From: an uncultured Flavobacterium sp.
GTDB lineage: Bacteria > Bacteroidota > Bacteroidia > Flavobacteriales > Flavobacteriaceae
NCBI GenBank assembly: GCA_943912855.1
Contig: CALTVC010000010.1
Location: forward strand, 62,001 to 126,000
Length of the DNA stretch: 64,000 nt
Reading direction: 5' to 3'
Below the pieces are notes generated by a model that saw only the letters and a list, made by a program, of their open reading frames with translations, did not search any database and was not told the origin of the DNA. This document shows, one piece after another, positions 8,501-15,675 of this stretch. The position numbers and the translations under genes are program-made. The number at the start of each line of letters is the position of its first letter. Position 1 is the first letter of the stretch.

Positions 8501-8984
8501 ATAGCAACGGTACAGCAGCGTATGGAACATACTTGGCATTCTTTTTAAAATTAATGGCATTGGTAAACGGAACCGGTTGCAGGCTGTTTGCCTTCTGCTC
8601 TATAGAAGCAAGAAGCAATTCACTTTGCTCTGGCTCATTGCTCAGCTGCAGGAAATTGGTAAGTTTATCGCTTACTTCACTAAAGTGGTTTCCTATGATT
8701 GCTGATGCCTGTTTGTAATCTATACCCTTCTGTAGCTTGAATAATTTGAACAACGGAAACAAAATAAATCGTCCAAGCATCAGTGCTTCTACAATGATGA
8801 ACAACCAGAATAGTGTGGTCCTCCCCTTTTCGGGCAGCCACAGGAAATATTCTATAAGGAATGTTACTATAAAATAAAGCACCCCCAATCCCGTGAAGAA
8901 AATTGTTCCACGAATAACTTCATTGGTATAATACTTCTTTATAAAGGCTTCGAGCTTGGCGTATATGATGGTTTTTGCTTCCAA
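5565..8984 (-). CDS. DUF4175 family membrane protein with Gly/Gln/Asp-rich tail
   Basis: A 1139-residue protein of the large Bacteroidota DUF4175 family, function unknown. Hydrophobic segments lie at about residues 24-46, 55-80 and 152-170; then come beta-rich, probably periplasmic domains (about 180-490), a very long Lys/Glu/Gln coiled-coil region (about 500-830), and a low-complexity stretch of Gly, Gln, Lys, Asp and Ser at about 908-1010. No ATG fits the start: a stop codon occurs shortly upstream and the next Met is residue 69, inside the second hydrophobic segment, so TTG at 8984 is the likely start. Its end overlaps ybeY, and it heads the run ybeY-mnmG-lipoprotein-methyltransferase. Confidence 0.85.
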   Translation of the reverse strand: MEAKTIIYAKLEAFIKKYYTNEVIRGTIFFTGLGVLYFIVTFLIEYFLWLPEKGRTTLFWLFIIVEALMLGRFILFPLFKLFKLQKGIDYKQASAIIGNHFSEVSDKLTNFLQLSNEPEQSELLLASIEQKANSLQPVPFTNAINFKKNAKYVPYAAVPLLLLLLFFISGNSEVITNSFTRVVNYDKHYAPPAPFEFVIVNKQLMAQQDTDFLLEVKTVGNVVPENAMINIGEEHYYLESTKPGVFTYRFEKPTKAISFQLSANNVESKPYELEVVAVPTIANFEMVLQFPSYLGKKNEVVKGTGNAIVPEGTKVTWKIDALATSNVQWMANNATVNFVNNENSFSLSKNILQNTEYQILTSNNKVKNHEKLQYQLSTIKDQFPTITAQNAPDSLKLKKEIVLGQVSDDNGLTKLQIVYYPQDNPANAKRGTLPVKKGTVDRFYYSFPNGLQIQPGVVYEYYFEVFDNDAVHGFKSTKSSVFSHKELTGEEQQEKALQEQNSNIGNLEKSIKNQNKQNAELDKLQQMGKEKSNLDFKDQKKVEDFVNRQKQLEERKQELSKELKENLEKFLPEKKDELKEELMKRLEKNEKESEKNKKLLDELKELTNKLQEEELFDKVDKLKQQSKDQNKNLEQLVELTKRFYVEKKAEQISEKLNQLGDKQEKLADNNKENNAKEQAELKKEFDKLQKEMRELDKQNQQLKKPMDIPSDEKQEKSVEEDMQKAQDELQKESGDQKSKQEKAKPKQKSAANKMKQMGSQMQSSMQGSAQEQMEEDVKMLRQILDNLLAYSFSQEEVMGQFKNAGSRNANFAKYLKKQQDLKVQFGHVDDSLFALSLRNPKISENITKEVGQVHYYTNKAIEDLAENLVPRGTSNQQFAVTSANRLADFLADALNNMQMQMSGMGQGSGKGKGKSSGKEMQLSDIIQKQQGLSQKMQEGMQQGQGKGEKDGDKDGQKSGQKDGQKDGKGGQKDGQGQQQGGQKPGSKSGQGQSGQGEGDGDGEGNAERLLEIYKEQQKLREQLQQMLDKTGMGGNGQNALRQMKEIEKQLLDKGFKNETLQRMQNLKQDLLKLDKAMLQQGQDNKRQSETNKKEFNNTATQLPDALKDYLNSVEILNRQPLPLRPNFNQKVQTYFKSND
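5616..5623 (-). promoter_or_regulatory. Possible internal promoter (-7 element) for ybeY
   Basis: A perfect minus-strand TACCTTTG (-7 consensus TAnnTTTG) lies within the end of the DUF4175 gene, about 45 bp before the ybeY ATG. It could let ybeY-mnmG be transcribed apart from the large upstream gene. No -33 element is clear. Confidence 0.4.
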
Positions 8985-9081
8985 ATTGTGTATAAATTAA
9001 CTACCGTTGTTAATAACCGATAAAATTACAAATTATCCCGTTAGTAAAAACGGATTTTTTTGCTTGTAATTGTTGATAAAG

Positions 9082-9209
9082 GGGTTATTCGGTAATGCGG
9101 TTATTTGGTTATTAGGAAAACGCTCATACCCCCATACAAATTGACAAATACACAAATTAACGAATCCACGAAAATCGTATAACCAAATAACCGTATCACC
9201 GAATAACCC
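9082..9209. repeat. Long imperfect inverted repeat upstream of gltX
   Basis: Two 31-bp arms (9082-9112 and 9179-9209) are inverted copies with two mismatches; both contain GGTTATTTGGTTAT. The spacer is 66 bp. The element lies upstream of the gltX -7 promoter element, so it is not part of the gltX transcript. Related single copies occur at 16428-16459. Confidence 0.85.
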
Positions 9210-9216
9210 AAAAAAC

Positions 9217-9224
9217 TATCTTTG
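9217..9224 (+). promoter_or_regulatory. gltX promoter -7 element
   Basis: TATCTTTG is a perfect TAnnTTTG match 20 bp before the gltX ATG, giving a short leader. I see no TTG at the -33 spacing. Confidence 0.65.
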
Positions 9225-9243
9225 CATAAAAATTTACAACATC

Positions 9244-10755
9244 ATGTCTAAACCGGTACGTGTGCGTTTTGCACCAAGCCCTACTGGCCCGCTACACATA
9301 GGCGGTGTGCGTACGGCGTTATTTAATTATCTGTTTGCCAAGAAACACGGCGGAACCTTTTACCTGCGTGTAGAAGATACCGACCAAAACCGTTTTGTAC
9401 CCGGAGCCGAAGAATACATAGTGGAAGCACTTAACTGGCTGGGTATACCTTTTGATGAGGGTGTGGGCAAGAATGAAAAATTTGGCCCGTACCGCCAAAG
9501 CGAACGCAAAGAAATATACGGACAGTACGCTACCCAGCTTATACAAGGCGGGTGGGCATACTATGCTTTTGATACTGCCGAAGCATTAGACGAAGCCCGT
9601 AAAGCTGAAGAAGCTGAAGGAAAAACCTTTATATACAACCATACCACACGTGGAACATTAGATAACTCACTAAACCTTTCGGCTGAAGAAACGGCTACAA
9701 GGATTAACAACGGTGAGCACTATGTAATCCGTTTTAAGGTGCCTGTGGGCGAAAAGCTATTGCTACACGACATCATTCGTGGTGAGGTGGAATTTGATAC
9801 CAACCTGCTTGATGATAAAGTACTTTACAAAAGCGATGGTATGCCTACCTATCACCTGGCTAACATTGTAGACGACCATCTTATGGAAACCAGCCACGTT
9901 ATTCGTGGTGAGGAGTGGTTGCCGTCTATGCCACTGCACGTATTGCTATATAGAGCTTTCCAGTGGGAGGCACCTGAGTTTGCCCACCTGCCACTTATCC
10001 TTAAACCAATAGGCAACGGTAAACTAAGCAAGCGCGACGGCGATAAAATGGGCTTCCCGGTTTTCCCGCTTGAGTGGAAAAATGCAGATGGTACTTCATC
10101 TATGGGTTACCGTGAGCAGGGCTTTTTACCGGAGGCTGTTATCAACTTCCTTGCACTACTGGGCTGGAATCCCGGTACCGAACAGGAATTGTTTACGCTG
10201 GATGAGTTGGTTCACATCTTCGACCTGGAAAGGGTTCATAAGGCAGGAGCTAAATTTAATCCTGAAAAGAACGAGTGGTTTAACCATCAGTATTTCCAGA
10301 GGCAGGAGAATGATGTACTGGCAAAAGAATTTAGCCACACCCTATTGGAAAAAGGTATTAATGCACCGATAGAAACCGTATCACGTGTTGTAGGACTAGT
10401 TAAAGAACGTGCTTCATTTGCATCGCAATTGTGGAACCTTAGCCATTATTTCTTTGTAGCGCCTGAATCGTTTGACGAAAAGGCGGTAGCAAAGCAATGG
10501 AAGCCCGATACAGGCGCTCTGCTAAACGAACTGGCTGTTGAGCTACAGAATACCTTAGACTTTAGTTCTGCCAACACAGAAAGCGTTGTAAAGGCTTGGG
10601 TGGAACAAAAAGGCATAGGTATAGGTAAAGTTATGGCACCATTACGTTTAAGCCTTGTAGGCGAATTACAGGGACCTCACCTGTATGATATCATGGAAAT
10701 CATTGGTAAGCAAGAAACCCTACAGCGAATAGCAAAGGCAACCGCTACTTTATAA
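9244..10755 (+). CDS. gltX: Glutamate--tRNA ligase
   Basis: A 503-residue class I aminoacyl-tRNA synthetase that charges tRNA with glutamate. The N-terminus carries the HIGH-type motif PSPTGPLHIGG (residues 12-21) and the KMSKS-type loop is KLSKR near residue 261. Length and both motifs are normal for bacterial GluRS. The presence of a separate glutaminyl-tRNA synthetase gene in this window means that this enzyme need not mischarge tRNA-Gln. It is a single-gene unit with its own promoter and terminator. Confidence 0.97.
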   Translation: MSKPVRVRFAPSPTGPLHIGGVRTALFNYLFAKKHGGTFYLRVEDTDQNRFVPGAEEYIVEALNWLGIPFDEGVGKNEKFGPYRQSERKEIYGQYATQLIQGGWAYYAFDTAEALDEARKAEEAEGKTFIYNHTTRGTLDNSLNLSAEETATRINNGEHYVIRFKVPVGEKLLLHDIIRGEVEFDTNLLDDKVLYKSDGMPTYHLANIVDDHLMETSHVIRGEEWLPSMPLHVLLYRAFQWEAPEFAHLPLILKPIGNGKLSKRDGDKMGFPVFPLEWKNADGTSSMGYREQGFLPEAVINFLALLGWNPGTEQELFTLDELVHIFDLERVHKAGAKFNPEKNEWFNHQYFQRQENDVLAKEFSHTLLEKGINAPIETVSRVVGLVKERASFASQLWNLSHYFFVAPESFDEKAVAKQWKPDTGALLNELAVELQNTLDFSSANTESVVKAWVEQKGIGIGKVMAPLRLSLVGELQGPHLYDIMEIIGKQETLQRIAKATATL

Positions 10756-10762
10756 AAATTTT

Positions 10763-10791
10763 AAGGCCCCTGTAACAAGGGGCTTTTTTTT
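10763..10791 (+). terminator. Rho-independent terminator of gltX
   Basis: Stem GCCCCT / AGGGGC (10766-10771 and 10778-10783) with flanking A-T pairs and a run of eight T, 10 bases after the gltX stop. Confidence 0.9.
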
Positions 10792-10830
10792 GCGTATAAC
10801 TGATGTATAACAATTAAAAACCAATTACTA

Positions 10831-11817
10831 ATGGGAACAGTATTTTTATCTTTTCTGTTGTTTGTGGCCGTTGTAATCATCTTTACAGGCATCTTTACCG
10901 TAAAGCAGCAAAGCGCTGTGGTAATAGAACGCTTCGGTAAGTTTAACAGCATACGTCACGCAGGTCTTCAGTTTAAAATTCCGGTTGTGGATAAGCTTGC
11001 CGGTAGGATAAATCTGAAAATCCAACAGCTGGATGTAATCATTGAAACCAAAACTAAAGAGAACGTATTCGTTAAAATGAAGGTTTCGGTACAGTTTAAG
11101 GTAATCCAGGAAAAAGTCTATGATGCATTTTATAAACTGGAATATCCGCATGACCAAATTACGTCTTATGTATTTGACGTAGTGCGTGCTGAAGTACCAA
11201 AGCTTAAACTTGATGATGTTTTTGAGCGTAAAGATGATATAGCCATCGCGGTCAAACGTGAGCTTAACGAAGCCATGACTACCTATGGTTATGACATCAT
11301 TAATACGCTGATTACTGATATAGACCCGGATCCACAGGTTAAAAATGCCATGAACCGTATTAACGCCGCCGACCGTGAAAAAGCTGCTGCCGAATACGAA
11401 GCTGAAGCACAACGTATACGCATTGTGGCTAAAGCAAAAGCTGAAGCAGAGAGTAAAAGACTACAAGGTCAGGGTATTGCAGATCAGCGTCGTGAAATAG
11501 CAAGAGGTCTTGTAGAGAGTGTAGATACGCTTAATAAAGTGGGTATCAACAGCCAGGAAGCTTCGGCACTTATTGTAGTTACACAGCACTATGATACGCT
11601 TCAGGCTATAGGCAGCGATACTAACAGTAACCTGATACTGTTACCTAACACACCTCAAGCTGCTAACGATATGCTGAACAATATGATTGTTTCTTTCGCT
11701 GCAAGCAACCAGGTAAACCAAAGCCTTAAAACAAGCCGTAAGAAACCTGAAGATAATAAAGGGTACAACCCTCCACATATTGAAGGGCATGATAGCCACG
11801 GAGAATCTAACGACTAA
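10831..11817 (+). CDS. SPFH/Band 7 (stomatin-like) membrane protein
   Basis: A 328-residue protein with one N-terminal membrane segment (about residues 3-22), a Band 7/SPFH domain (about 25-185: VKQQSAVVIERFGKF ... DIDPDPQVKNAMNRI) and a following Ala/Glu/Lys coiled coil (about 185-235), the layout of stomatin, QmcA and paraslipin proteins. These form large membrane-associated rings that organise membrane microdomains or regulate proteases. The C-terminal 60 residues are polar and end in a His/Asp-rich tail. No NfeD-like partner lies next to it, so the stomatin subgroup is uncertain. Confidence 0.88.
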   Translation: MGTVFLSFLLFVAVVIIFTGIFTVKQQSAVVIERFGKFNSIRHAGLQFKIPVVDKLAGRINLKIQQLDVIIETKTKENVFVKMKVSVQFKVIQEKVYDAFYKLEYPHDQITSYVFDVVRAEVPKLKLDDVFERKDDIAIAVKRELNEAMTTYGYDIINTLITDIDPDPQVKNAMNRINAADREKAAAEYEAEAQRIRIVAKAKAEAESKRLQGQGIADQRREIARGLVESVDTLNKVGINSQEASALIVVTQHYDTLQAIGSDTNSNLILLPNTPQAANDMLNNMIVSFAASNQVNQSLKTSRKKPEDNKGYNPPHIEGHDSHGESND

Positions 11818-11822
11818 TACTG

Positions 11823-11851
11823 AATGCTTCCTTAACCGGAAGCATTTTTTT
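11823..11851 (+). terminator. Rho-independent terminator of the SPFH gene
   Basis: Nine-base stem AATGCTTCC / GGAAGCATT with a six-base loop and a T run, six bases after the stop. The stem core is the same as that of the terminator at 840-867. Confidence 0.9.
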
Positions 11852-11915
11852 ATGGGTATCATTAAACCATTGCATTACGAAAGTGTCTTATAATCAACTG
11901 TAAAAAATAAATTAT

Positions 11916-12218
11916 ATGAAAAATACTTTTTTAAAGGTAATGGTGCTTGGATGCATCCTTACCGCTGCAACGGCTTCGGCACAGGACGATACCCAAAAGC
12001 AAAAACGTGGCGAACGCGACCCACAAAAAATGTTCGCCAAAATTGATACCAATAGCGATGGTAAAATAAGCAAAGAGGAAGCCGGTAAAGCCGAACGCCC
12101 AATGCTTAAAGAAAAGTTTGACGAAATAGATACCAACAAAGATTCGTTTATCGATAAAGAAGAACTGAAAGCTTTCCGCGAAAAACAGAAAGAAGCCAGA
12201 AAGAAAAAAGATGAATAA
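11916..12218 (+). CDS. Secreted small EF-hand calcium-binding protein
   Basis: A 100-residue protein with a signal peptide (MKNTFLKVMVLGCILTAATA, cleavage near TASA-Q) and two canonical EF-hand loops: DTNSDGKISKEE (residues 44-55) and DTNKDSFIDKEE (72-83). The C-terminus is strongly basic and charged. Such proteins bind calcium in the periplasm or outside the cell; the partner is not known. It has its own terminator, shared tail to tail with the small gene on the other strand. Confidence 0.85.
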   Translation: MKNTFLKVMVLGCILTAATASAQDDTQKQKRGERDPQKMFAKIDTNSDGKISKEEAGKAERPMLKEKFDEIDTNKDSFIDKEELKAFREKQKEARKKKDE

Positions 12219-12221
12219 AGC

Positions 12222-12248
12222 AAAGGCTACCTTAAACCGGTAGCCTTT
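12222..12248. terminator. Bidirectional terminator between the EF-hand gene and a small membrane-protein gene
   Basis: Ten-base perfect stem AAAGGCTACC / GGTAGCCTTT with a seven-base loop. It lies between two converging genes; the flanking T tails are short. Confidence 0.75.
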
Positions 12249-12249
12249 G

Positions 12250-12375
12250 TTATTTTGTAGCCATATATTTTTTGTACAGCTTGTAAACAGTGTAAAATAT
12301 TGCAATGCCAAATACTACTACAAACACTGTCCAAAAAAATAAGCCAGGATAAAATTCGTTGATGGTCTTATCCAT
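12250..12375 (-). CDS. Small single-pass membrane protein (41 aa)
   Basis: A short reading frame of 41 residues: MDKTINEFYPG, then about 20 hydrophobic residues (LFFWTVFVVVFGIAIFYTVY), then the basic tail KLYKKYMATK. The layout (acidic N-terminus, one membrane helix, positive end) is that of a real small inner-membrane protein with N-out/C-in topology. The stop lies right at the shared terminator hairpin, which supports it as a gene. I do not recognise a family. It could be a subunit or regulator of a larger membrane complex. Confidence 0.6.
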   Translation of the reverse strand: MDKTINEFYPGLFFWTVFVVVFGIAIFYTVYKLYKKYMATK

Positions 12376-12410
12376 AATTTTGATTTTAAATGGTTTATCC
12401 AAATTTAAAT

Positions 12411-12436
12411 AAAAAAGGCTACCCACAAGGCAGCCT
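12411..12436 (-). terminator. Terminator of the YtxH/holin-X operon
   Basis: Minus-strand stem AGGCTGCC / GGTAGCCT (one G-U pair) with a five-base loop and a following T run, 40 bp after the last gene of the operon. Confidence 0.8.
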
Positions 12437-12475
12437 CAAAGCAAAAAAATAATGTGTATAGTAAAGTATGAAAAT

Positions 12476-12712
12476 TTAAAAGATTTTCCTGAGTAACCAG
12501 GAAATCCCTGCTGTTTTTAGCGGTCCTGAAAACATACTCAGCGCACTGAATATCTTTTTAGGAGTATCGCCTATTATGTTGCCCGGTTCCAGGCTTTCTT
12601 TAGTATCATTAAGGCTGCGCTTAAATTTGGCATACGACAAATCACGCTCGAGCTTTAAAATTTCGAGTTCCTTATTAATTTCGTCAAAACTGCGGTATAC
12701 TTTTGTATTCAT
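12476..12712 (-). CDS. Small conserved protein of the YtxH operon (DUF6327-like)
   Basis: A 78-residue protein. The N-terminal half (VYRSFDEINKELEILKLERDLSYAKFKRSL) is a charged helix, and the C-terminal half is mildly hydrophobic, ending in LLRKIF. From memory it resembles a small flavobacterial family named DUF6327, found with YtxH and holin-X proteins, but I cannot confirm this without a search. It starts three bases after the stop of the holin-X-like gene and is the last gene of a three-gene operon that probably acts at the membrane. Confidence 0.65.
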   Translation of the reverse strand: MNTKVYRSFDEINKELEILKLERDLSYAKFKRSLNDTKESLEPGNIIGDTPKKIFSALSMFSGPLKTAGISWLLRKIF

Positions 12713-12715
12713 GGC

Positions 12716-13072
12716 TTAGTCGTATTTTTTGAAAAACATTTTAGAAAACGTAGAAAGCAACGGGCCTTCTACAATCTTGTCCTGTACTTTGTATACTACA
12801 TAAGCCATAACCAGGTATATAAGCCCCACAATCAGGAAACCATAAGCAAAGTTATCTAACCAGTAACCAATACCCAATGCCAGGGCAGTTGAAAAAAACA
12901 CGGTAACAATTACCAGCATGGTTGCAAGCATAAACAGCTTAAGCATTTGTCCGGTACTTTTCATAAGTAGCTTAAAAGCCCATAACTTATAGTATGCTAC
13001 ACTGCTGTCTATAAGCTTTTTGGTTTCATTTTTAAGCTCTTCCGCGTTTTCTTTTATTTCTTCAAATGCCAT
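12716..13072 (-). CDS. Holin-X superfamily (DUF1469-type) membrane protein
   Basis: A 118-residue protein with an amphipathic, Lys/Glu-rich start (about residues 1-28), two membrane helices (about 44-66 and 74-95) and a basic C-terminus (MFFKKYD). This is the layout of the 'putative actinobacterial holin-X' / phage-holin-3_6 family, which despite its name is chromosomal and usually found next to YtxH proteins. It follows YtxH by 26 bp in the same orientation. There are no phage genes nearby, so a lysis role is unlikely. Confidence 0.75.
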   Translation of the reverse strand: MAFEEIKENAEELKNETKKLIDSSVAYYKLWAFKLLMKSTGQMLKLFMLATMLVIVTVFFSTALALGIGYWLDNFAYGFLIVGLIYLVMAYVVYKVQDKIVEGPLLSTFSKMFFKKYD

Positions 13073-13098
13073 GGCAATGGATTGGTTTTATATACTAA

Positions 13099-13428
13099 TT
13101 AGTTTACAGAAGCTGACTTAGCATTGCTTTTCAGCTCCTCAAGCTTTTTTTCAAGAGTGGCTATTACCTCGTCTGCTTTATCTTCTACGTTAGATACAAG
13201 CTTGTCAAGGCCGGCTTCAATGTCTTGCTGCGCAAAACCGAACCTGCTTTTTACAGAATCTGAAAACTCGCCAAGTTTCTCTTTTATCTCGTCGGCTTTC
13301 TGAGTAGCGCCGTCCTTAATTTTTTTTCTTGTCTTTTTTCCTTCGTCAGGGGCAAACAAAATTCCTAATGCTGCTCCTACTGCCGCACCTGCAAGTACGG
13401 CTACGATTGTTGATGTTTTACCAGCCAT
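13099..13428 (-). CDS. YtxH domain-containing protein
   Basis: A 109-residue protein with an N-terminal Gly/Ala-rich membrane helix (residues 7-28, VAVLAGAAVGAALGILFAPDEG) and a following Lys/Glu coiled coil, exactly the YtxH pattern. The family is often induced by general stress, but its mechanism is unknown. It is the first gene of the three-gene membrane operon. A near-match promoter element (TACCTTTA) lies at 13477-13484 on the minus strand. Confidence 0.85.
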   Translation of the reverse strand: MAGKTSTIVAVLAGAAVGAALGILFAPDEGKKTRKKIKDGATQKADEIKEKLGEFSDSVKSRFGFAQQDIEAGLDKLVSNVEDKADEVIATLEKKLEELKSNAKSASVN

Positions 13429-13803
13429 AATTATAAGTTTTAATTTATTAAAAATTCATTTTTGTAATCTATTTCATAAAGGTAAGAAATATAAAATCAC
13501 GCTCCCTGTTAACATCAGGTTAATTTAGCCCTAAAAAAGACCAAAAATTAAAATAAGGCGATTTACCGAACGTTCATATTTACAGATGACACTTATCATT
13601 ACCCATTTTTAAAAATCGATTTAAAACAAAATATGAAAGTCACTTTTAATAAATACTAATTATGTATTTTAAATTTAAAATAGATTTTTAAAATAATAGA
13701 TAACATATATACTTTTAGATATATTTGGTAGTAAAAATCTATATCAATAAAAAACCAGAGTAGTTATACTCCGGTTTTTGAAATTTTATGTACAAATAAA
13801 AAA
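13429..13803. other. Intergenic region between the YtxH operon and glnS
   Basis: About 375 very AT-rich bases. I see only the near-match YtxH promoter element at 13477-13484 and the glnS terminator at 13750-13779. No reading frame, repeat or RNA structure stands out. Confidence 0.6.
13750..13779 (-). terminator. Terminator of glnS
   Basis: Stem AAAAACC-A-GAGTA / TACTC-C-GGTTTTT with one mismatch and a four-base loop, 24 bp after the glnS stop on the minus strand. Confidence 0.85.
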
Positions 13804-15489
13804 TTACTCTTTGCTCTCTACTTTAGCCCAGGTATCCCTTAGACCAACAGTTTTGTTGAAAACAAGTTTCTCGGCATTGGTATCGGTATCTACACAGAAA
13901 TAACCAAGGCGTTGGAACTGGTACCTCTCCCCTGCTTCAGCACTCTTAAGTGATGGCTCCAGGTAACCTGTAATCACGTTTAACGCATTAGGATTAATGT
14001 ATTCTTTAAAGTCTACATCTTTATCGCCATCAGGGTTTTCGTGAGTAAACAGACGGTCGTAAATATGTACTTCAGCCTTAATAGCATGTTGTAGAGATAC
14101 CCAGTGAATGGTACCTTTTATCTTGCGAAGACTTGCTTCTGTACCGCTACCGCTCTTACTGTCAGCATCATATGTAGCGTGGATTTCGGTAATGTTACCA
14201 TCGGCATCCTTAACTACACTTTCGCCTTTTATAATGTAAGCGTTCTTTAAACGAACTTCCTTACCAAGCGTAAGGCGGAAATACTTGCTGTTGGCATTTT
14301 CCATAAAGTCTTCACGCTCTATGTACAGCTCACGGCTAAATGGTACTTCTCGGTTTCCGGCAGATTCGTCTTCAGGGTTGTTTTCTGCTTCCAGCCATTC
14401 TTCCTGACCTTCAGGGTAGTTAGTAATAACAAGTTTAACAGGATCCAACACCGCCATAACACGTGGAGCAGTTTTGTTAAGTTGTTCACGCACACAGAAT
14501 TCCAGTACGCTAACATCTATCAGGTTAGTACGCTTTGCAATGCCTATAGTATCGGCAAAGTTAACAATAGCCTGTGGCGGATACCCTCTGCGACGCATAC
14601 CGCTAATGGTACTCATACGCGGATCATCCCATCCGGTAACATATTTTTCCTGAACCAATTGCAGTAGCTTACGCTTACTTACAACGGTATGGCTAAGGTT
14701 ACGACGGGCAAATTCACGTTGTTTAGGACGTGTTGCCGCGTTGTCATATATCTGGTCAAGGAACCAATCATACAGTTCCCTGTGCATCATAAACTCCAGT
14801 GTACAAAGCGAGTGAGAAACAGATTCTATATAATCACTTTCTCCGTGTGCCCAGTCGTACATAGGGTATACGCACCATTTATCACCACTACGGTGGTGGT
14901 GTTTGTGCAGTATACGGTACATAATAGGATCGCGCATCAGCATGTTGCTGCTTGACATGTCTATCTTGGCACGAAGCACATGTGTACCTTCCTCAAATTC
15001 ACCATTTTTCATAGCTTCAAAAAGCTGAAGGTTTTCTTCCACACTACGGTTGCGGTATGGGCTTTCGGTACCAGGCTGGCTTGGTGTACCTTTCTGTTTT
15101 GCCATATCCTCAGAGCTTTGGCTGTCTACATAAGCCTTACCATTTTTTATAAAGGTAACGGCCCAGTCATACAACTCCTGGAAATAATCAGACGCATAAC
15201 GCTCCTCTGCCCATTTAAAACCAAGCCACTCTACATCGCGCTTTATGGCATCTACATACTCCTGCTCTTCTTTAGCAGGGTTTGTATCGTCAAAACGCAG
15301 GTTTACAGGGGCATTGTACTTAAGTCCAAGACCAAAGTTAAGGCATATAGAACTGGCATGACCCACGTGCAGGTAACCATTAGGCTCCGGAGGGAAACGA
15401 AAACGTAGTTTGTCTTTAGGAAAACCATTGGCAAGATCTTCCTCTATGATCTGTTCGATAAAGTTAAGCGAACGCTCTTCGGTTGACAT
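13804..15489 (-). CDS. glnS: Glutamine--tRNA ligase
   Basis: A 561-residue class I synthetase. The HIGH-type motif FPPEPNGYLHVGHASS is at residues 32-47 and the KMSKS-type loop is VVSKRKL near residue 268; the C-terminal part contains the two anticodon-binding beta barrels of GlnRS (e.g. VRLKNAYIIKGESV). PEPNGYLHVGH, rather than PSPTGPLHIGG, separates it from GluRS. It is preceded by a good -7 promoter element and followed by a strong terminator, so it is a single-gene unit. Confidence 0.97.
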   Translation of the reverse strand: MSTEERSLNFIEQIIEEDLANGFPKDKLRFRFPPEPNGYLHVGHASSICLNFGLGLKYNAPVNLRFDDTNPAKEEQEYVDAIKRDVEWLGFKWAEERYASDYFQELYDWAVTFIKNGKAYVDSQSSEDMAKQKGTPSQPGTESPYRNRSVEENLQLFEAMKNGEFEEGTHVLRAKIDMSSSNMLMRDPIMYRILHKHHHRSGDKWCVYPMYDWAHGESDYIESVSHSLCTLEFMMHRELYDWFLDQIYDNAATRPKQREFARRNLSHTVVSKRKLLQLVQEKYVTGWDDPRMSTISGMRRRGYPPQAIVNFADTIGIAKRTNLIDVSVLEFCVREQLNKTAPRVMAVLDPVKLVITNYPEGQEEWLEAENNPEDESAGNREVPFSRELYIEREDFMENANSKYFRLTLGKEVRLKNAYIIKGESVVKDADGNITEIHATYDADSKSGSGTEASLRKIKGTIHWVSLQHAIKAEVHIYDRLFTHENPDGDKDVDFKEYINPNALNVITGYLEPSLKSAEAGERYQFQRLGYFCVDTDTNAEKLVFNKTVGLRDTWAKVESKE

Positions 15490-15511
15490 ATCTTTTTTAA
15501 TTATAAGACTG

Positions 15512-15519
15512 CAAATGTA
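15512..15519 (-). promoter_or_regulatory. glnS promoter -7 element
   Basis: Minus-strand TACATTTG (perfect TAnnTTTG), 22 bp before the glnS ATG. Confidence 0.65.
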
Positions 15520-15529
15520 ATTAATTCAT

Positions 15530-15668
15530 AGCAAAGTTTCTGAGATGCTGAGTTACTTAGTTTATGAGTTTAAAACTGCTTTTAAAAAAAACTAAGTAGC
15601 TAAGAAACTAAGTAGCTCAGTAGCTTTTTATAACTTTGTAGCTAAGAAACTAAGTAACTCAGAGACTT
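15530..15668. repeat. Complex direct/inverted repeat built from an ACTTAGTTTCTTAGCTAC-like unit
   Basis: The region between glnS and folB is made of several copies, in both orientations, of a ~20-bp unit: GAGTTACTTAGTTT (left, plus strand) and AGCTAAGAAACTAAGTAACTC-type copies (right). AGCTAAGAAACTAAGTA occurs twice in direct orientation (15598-15614 and 15640-15656). It can fold into a long hairpin. The folB -7 promoter element lies inside it. Confidence 0.8.
15631..15638 (+). promoter_or_regulatory. folB promoter -7 element within the repeat
   Basis: TAACTTTG is a perfect TAnnTTTG match 37 bp before the folB ATG and lies inside the repeat at 15530-15668. Confidence 0.55.
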
Positions 15669-15675
15669 TTAAAAA

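Noticed and set aside
9641..9657. CACACGTGGAACA in gltX, a possible sixth parS
   Set aside because: Only the right half matches the consensus; the left half has three mismatches, so it is ordinary coding sequence.
12716..13072. Holin-like protein as a prophage sign
   Set aside because: It belongs to the chromosomal holin-X/YtxH group and there are no phage genes nearby.
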